Assembly (NCBI GenBank): GCA_021799915.1
Contig: JAJYZN010000144.1
Span: 1 to 7,177, forward strand
Direction: 5' to 3'
Origin: Actinomycetes bacterium
GTDB lineage: Bacteria; Actinomycetota; Acidimicrobiia; Acidimicrobiales; RAAP-2
Length of the DNA stretch: 7,177 nt
A program made the position numbers and the translations under genes. The notes below the pieces were generated by a model. That model searched no databases, was not told where the DNA came from, and saw only the letters and a list, made by a program, of their open reading frames with translations. Shown here piece by piece: positions 4,984 through 7,177 of the stretch; the first letter of the stretch is position 1; each line of letters opens with the position of its first letter.

Positions 4984-5388
4984 GTGGCTCAGAGTGCCGG
5001 GCTGCACGAGGCCGTGGACCGTCTGTCGGAGGCGACGGTGGACCGGCATCGCGCCATCGCGTCGATTCAAGAGGAGCTGGAAGCGGTCGACTGGTACGAC
5101 CAGAGGGTTGACGCCACCGACGACCGGGAGCTGGCGGCGGTGCTGGCCCACAACCGCGACGAGGAGAAGGAGCACGCCGCCATGACCCTCGAGTGGCTGC
5201 GCCGTCACGATCCGGCACTGGACCGGCACCTGCGCACGTACCTGTTCACCGCGGCGCCGGTGACCGAGATCGAGAATGCCTCCGAGGACGCTGGAGAGGA
5301 TCCTGGGCCGTCCGTCCCTTGGGGTGCACCGGCCACCGGAGCCACCGGATCGCTGGGCATCGGCAGCCTGAAGGAGGACCCGTCGTGA
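4984..5388 (+). CDS. Encapsulated ferritin (EncFtn), encapsulin cargo ferroxidase
   Basis: This 134-residue cargo protein oxidises Fe(II) to Fe(III) inside an encapsulin shell. Family members are two-helix proteins that form a ferritin-like four-helix bundle only across a dimer and assemble as an annular decamer. The iron-binding pattern is intact: Glu30, Glu31, Glu33 and Trp37-Tyr38 in QEELEAVDWYDQR, and Glu61 and His64 in DEEKEHAAM, equivalent to the Glu32/Glu62/His65 ferroxidase set of Rhodospirillum rubrum EncFtn with an offset of one. Helix 1 spans about 8-40, helix 2 about 47-75, and a short third helix about 79-88. Residues 95-118 form an acidic, Pro/Gly-rich flexible linker to a tail peptide GSLGIGSLK (122-130), the encapsulin-targeting signal. 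The GTG start has AGGAGG at 4974-4979. The stop overlaps the encapsulin start (GTGA), giving tight coupling. Confidence 0.96.
   Translation: MAQSAGLHEAVDRLSEATVDRHRAIASIQEELEAVDWYDQRVDATDDRELAAVLAHNRDEEKEHAAMTLEWLRRHDPALDRHLRTYLFTAAPVTEIENASEDAGEDPGPSVPWGAPATGATGSLGIGSLKEDPS
5344..5373 (+). other. Encapsulin-targeting (cargo-loading) peptide coding segment of EncFtn
   Basis: This segment encodes TGSLGIGSLK, residues 121-130. It matches the 'SLGIGSL' type of targeting peptide that binds a hydrophobic groove on the inner face of family 1 encapsulins. The same DNA region (5372-5377, AGGAGG) supplies the Shine-Dalgarno for the shell gene. Confidence 0.85.
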
Positions 5389-6185
5389 ACCACCTCTTGA
5401 GGTCGCATGCACCCTTGACCGAGACGGGCTGGGCGCGGATCCACGACGAGGCCCGCCAGCGCCTGATCCCCTCCCTGGCGGCCCGGAGGCTCGTGGACTT
5501 CACCGGACCTGTGGGTTGGGACCACTCCGCCGTCAACTTGGGTCGGACCGAGGAGATCACCGGCCCGGCCGAAGGGCTGACGGCGCGACGCCGGAAAGTG
5601 CTGGCTCTGGTGGAGCTGCGGGCCGAGTTCACCGTGTCCCGCCGGGAGCTCATGGACGCCGATCGGGGGGCCCGGGACCTCGACTTGGAGGAGCTTGACC
5701 AAGCCGCTCGACGACTGGCGTTGGCCGAGAACGTGGCGGTGTTCCACGGTTGGGATGCCGCAGGGGTGACCGGGATCGCCGAAGCGTCTCCGCACGCGAC
5801 GGTGGCCCTCGGTGGCGACTTTGCGCACTACCCCCGTCACGTGGCCCGGGCGGTCGAGACCCTCATGACCGAGGGTATCAGTGGGCCCTACGGCCTGGCC
5901 CTGGGCCCTGACGAGTACACCGGCGTGGTCGAGACCACCGAGCACGGAGGTCTGGTGGTATTCGACCACCTTCGTCAGGTGCTCGGTGGGCCCATCGTCT
6001 GGGCTCCGGGAGTGAAGGGTGCGGTGCTGGTCAGCATGCGCGGTGGAGACTTCTTCTTCGAGTCAGGCCAAGATCTGTCCGTGGGCTATTCGGATCACGA
6101 CGCCGACATCGTGCACCTGTACCTCGAAGAGAGCTTCGTCTTCCACGTGGCATCACCCGATGCCGCGGTGGCCATGCACAGCTGA
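5385..6185 (+). CDS. Family 1 encapsulin shell protein (linocin M18/CFP29 type)
   Basis: This 266-residue protein has the usual length for a single-domain family 1 encapsulin (about 265), the HK97-fold protein that self-assembles into an icosahedral nanocompartment. The N-terminal cargo-binding helix is present (APLTETGWARIHDEARQRLIPSLAARRLVDFTGPVGWDHSAVNLGR, about 8-53), then the E-loop region (about 55-90, with RRKVLALVELRAEFTVSRREL), a DLDLEELDQAARRLALAENVAVFHG helix, and 'GPYGLALGPDEYTGV' (about 165-180). The C-terminal strands carry 'DLSVGYSDHDADIVHLYLEESFVFHVASPDAAVAM', which ends family 1 shells. GTG 5385 is chosen because AGGAGG lies 7 bases upstream and the GTG overlaps the EncFtn stop. 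The frame is open further upstream to 5193, but that part runs inside EncFtn. With the ferritin this forms a two-gene iron-storage compartment. Confidence 0.96.
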   Translation: MNHLLRSHAPLTETGWARIHDEARQRLIPSLAARRLVDFTGPVGWDHSAVNLGRTEEITGPAEGLTARRRKVLALVELRAEFTVSRRELMDADRGARDLDLEELDQAARRLALAENVAVFHGWDAAGVTGIAEASPHATVALGGDFAHYPRHVARAVETLMTEGISGPYGLALGPDEYTGVVETTEHGGLVVFDHLRQVLGGPIVWAPGVKGAVLVSMRGGDFFFESGQDLSVGYSDHDADIVHLYLEESFVFHVASPDAAVAMHS

Positions 6186-6194
6186 ACCACGCGC

Positions 6195-6626
6195 TCATCG
6201 GGGTGGGTCGAAGTGGACCCGGCTCCCTTCGATGATGCGGGCTTGCAGGGCTAACAGCACGTCATGGGGTGGTTCGCCATGGGGTAGGGGATCGGCGGCG
6301 CCGAGCTGGTGGACCACCCCCCGCACCAGGACGCTCCACCCTTCTTCTCGACCGAGCTGGAGGTCACCGGTCTCGAACGCCACCACCGCGCCTGCGGTCG
6401 ACGGTGAGAGAGCCCGGTGTGGTCCGGTCCGGAACACGATGGCGTCATCCACGACGGTGTACGCCACCGGGACGATCACCGGGAGCGCCCCGGAGGTCAG
6501 CGCCAGGCGGCCTACGTCCGTGGACTGGAGGTAGTCCCACGAGGACCGCTGGCTCAGTGGCTCGACCACCAACCGGGCCGGGCGAGCGTCGGGGGCAGGT
6601 GGCTCCACGTGGCTATCGTCCACCAC
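6195..6626 (-). CDS. Pyridoxamine 5'-phosphate oxidase-like flavin-binding protein
   Basis: This 143-residue split-barrel protein belongs to the PNPOx-like FMN/F420-binding superfamily. The layout is the short actinobacterial type: an N-terminal helix 'LSQRSSWDYLQSTDVGRLAL' (24-43), 'PVIVPVAYTVVDDAIVFRTGPH' (49-70) forming the first barrel strands, then 'GAVVAFETGDLQLGREEGWSVLVRG' (79-103), a combination characteristic of this group. The flavin is usually FMN or F420; the sequence does not decide which, and the substrate is unknown. It probably lacks true pyridoxamine oxidase activity, since the full-length PdxH catalytic C-terminus is absent. GTG 6626 is the first of two consecutive valine codons and has no strong ribosome-binding site, so the first 20 residues are uncertain. 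It is convergent with the encapsulin gene (9-base gap) and divergent from the GNAT gene. Confidence 0.85.
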   Translation of the reverse strand: MVDDSHVEPPAPDARPARLVVEPLSQRSSWDYLQSTDVGRLALTSGALPVIVPVAYTVVDDAIVFRTGPHRALSPSTAGAVVAFETGDLQLGREEGWSVLVRGVVHQLGAADPLPHGEPPHDVLLALQARIIEGSRVHFDPPR

Positions 6627-6657
6627 CAGGGGGAGCGGTGCCCAGGGCCGAAGGTCA

Positions 6658-6676
6658 CCTCCGGCCCCCTCGGAGG
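6658..6676. promoter_or_regulatory. Inverted repeat in the divergent PNPOx/GNAT promoter region
   Basis: CCTCCG, a 7-base spacer and CGGAGG form a perfect 6-bp inverted repeat between the two divergent genes. It could be a regulator site serving either promoter, but in DNA this GC-rich a 6-bp repeat can arise by chance. Confidence 0.3.
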
Positions 6677-6718
6677 ACGACCTCGCCGAACGCCTGATCG
6701 AGGGATAGGCCAGGCCGT

Positions 6719-6724
6719 TACGCT
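6719..6724 (+). promoter_or_regulatory. Putative -10 element for leaderless GNAT gene
   Basis: TACGCT (TANNNT) ends 6 bases before GTG 6731, the distance expected if transcription starts on the first base of the start codon. No Shine-Dalgarno is present before that GTG. Leaderless genes are common in actinobacteria, so the arrangement is plausible but unproven. Confidence 0.35.
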
Positions 6725-6730
6725 GAACCC

Positions 6731-7177
6731 GTGGCGTTCCACGACGAGCCGTGCCCGGCCGGGCCGAGCGACTTCGAAGAGGTCATCGAGGTCGGAGGGA
6801 GCCCCGTGACCATCCGCCCGATCAGCCCGTCCGACGGACCCGGTCTGGTGGCGTTCCACGCTTCGCTCACCTCCTGGTCGATCTACCTCCGATACTTCGG
6901 GGCTCATCCTCGGCTCAGCGACCGGGAGGTGGAGAAGTTAAGCCACGTCGACCACCGGGACCGCCTGGCGTTGGTGGCCGAGTCCGAGGGGGGCATCGTC
7001 GGCGTAGGTCGCTATGACCGGGTGGCCGGCGGCGCCGAGGCCGAAGTGGCCTTCGTGGTCGCCGATGCCTTCCAGGGGCGTGGCATCGGGACCGTGCTCC
7101 TACACCGCTTGGCCGAGTCGGCCAAGCGCAACGGGATCCGCTGGTTCGTGGCCGATGTGCTGGCCGAGAACCGGGTC
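6731..7177 (+). CDS. GNAT-family N-acetyltransferase, 5' part (runs off the window)
   Basis: The frame opens at GTG 6731 and stays open to the right edge (149 codons). After a 24-residue leader the GNAT domain starts at PVTIRPISPSDGPGLVAFHASL (25-46). 'YLRYFGAHPRLSDREVEKLSHVDHRDRLALVA' (52-83) is the pattern seen in bacterial protein acetyltransferases of the Pat type and in GNAT domains fused to acyl-CoA synthetase-like modules. The acetyl-CoA pyrophosphate loop is QGRGIG (115-120, Q/RxxGxG/A). It probably transfers an acyl group from acyl-CoA to a protein lysine or small amine; the substrate is not visible. The missing C-terminus would show whether it is a stand-alone enzyme or part of a fusion. 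GTG 6809, just before the domain, is an alternative start; 6731 is supported only by the leaderless -10 and by its length. Confidence 0.85.
   Translation, partial: MAFHDEPCPAGPSDFEEVIEVGGSPVTIRPISPSDGPGLVAFHASLTSWSIYLRYFGAHPRLSDREVEKLSHVDHRDRLALVAESEGGIVGVGRYDRVAGGAEAEVAFVVADAFQGRGIGTVLLHRLAESAKRNGIRWFVADVLAENRV

Noticed and set aside
5193..5384. 64-residue N-terminal extension of the encapsulin frame
   Set aside because: It runs through EncFtn in another frame. The GTG at 5385 has a strong ribosome-binding site and gives the normal family length.
4708..5412. Antisense 234-codon frame opposite EncFtn
   Set aside because: It is a shadow of high-GC coding DNA; composition is Arg/Gly/Pro-rich with no recognisable domain.
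5205..5969. Antisense 254-codon frame opposite the encapsulin gene
   Set aside because: It lies wholly opposite a confidently identified gene and shows no domain or ribosome-binding site.

Overview
The window is high-GC DNA with strong G/C third-position bias, frequent GTG starts and GTGA/ATGA gene overlaps. Together with the MerR-type/BFN pair, a DUF4232 lipoprotein and an actinobacterial-looking FluC pair, this points to an actinobacterium. Acidimicrobiia is possible, but that is inference because no phylogenetic marker is present.

Layout. (1) 2-2264, plus strand: the C-terminal end of a probable MerR-type regulator, a BFN/DUF151 bifunctional-nuclease protein, a Ser/Thr-linked lipoprotein with a DUF4232 domain that overlaps it by 4 bases, and a classical short-chain dehydrogenase/reductase (SDR). 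(2) 2254-4637, minus strand: a fluoride-resistance unit. Reading 5' to 3' on that strand it holds a putative promoter preceded by two tandem 18-bp repeats, a fluoride (crcB-motif) riboswitch, fluC/crcB copy A, a small divergent DUF190 protein, fluC/crcB copy B, and then a YihY/BrkB-family membrane protein whose 3' end overlaps the SDR gene convergently. (3) 4914-6185, plus strand, divergent from the fluoride operon: an encapsulin nanocompartment operon. A perfect 19-bp palindrome lies in the leader, followed by an encapsulated ferritin (EncFtn) with a C-terminal encapsulin-targeting peptide and the HK97-fold encapsulin shell protein, with the two genes overlapping by 4 bases. (4) 6195-7177: a pyridoxamine-phosphate-oxidase-like flavin-binding protein on the minus strand, divergent from the 5' part of a GNAT acetyltransferase that runs off the window.

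How they work together. The two FluC subunits probably pair as a heterodimeric fluoride channel. The aptamer probably turns on their translation when fluoride rises: the 3' strand of aptamer helix P1 (CUCCU) is complementary to the AGGAG of the fluC-A Shine-Dalgarno, which suggests a mutually exclusive fold. The ferritin oxidises Fe(II) and is packed by its tail peptide into the encapsulin shell, giving an iron-storage compartment. No tRNA, rRNA, insertion sequence or CRISPR array was seen.
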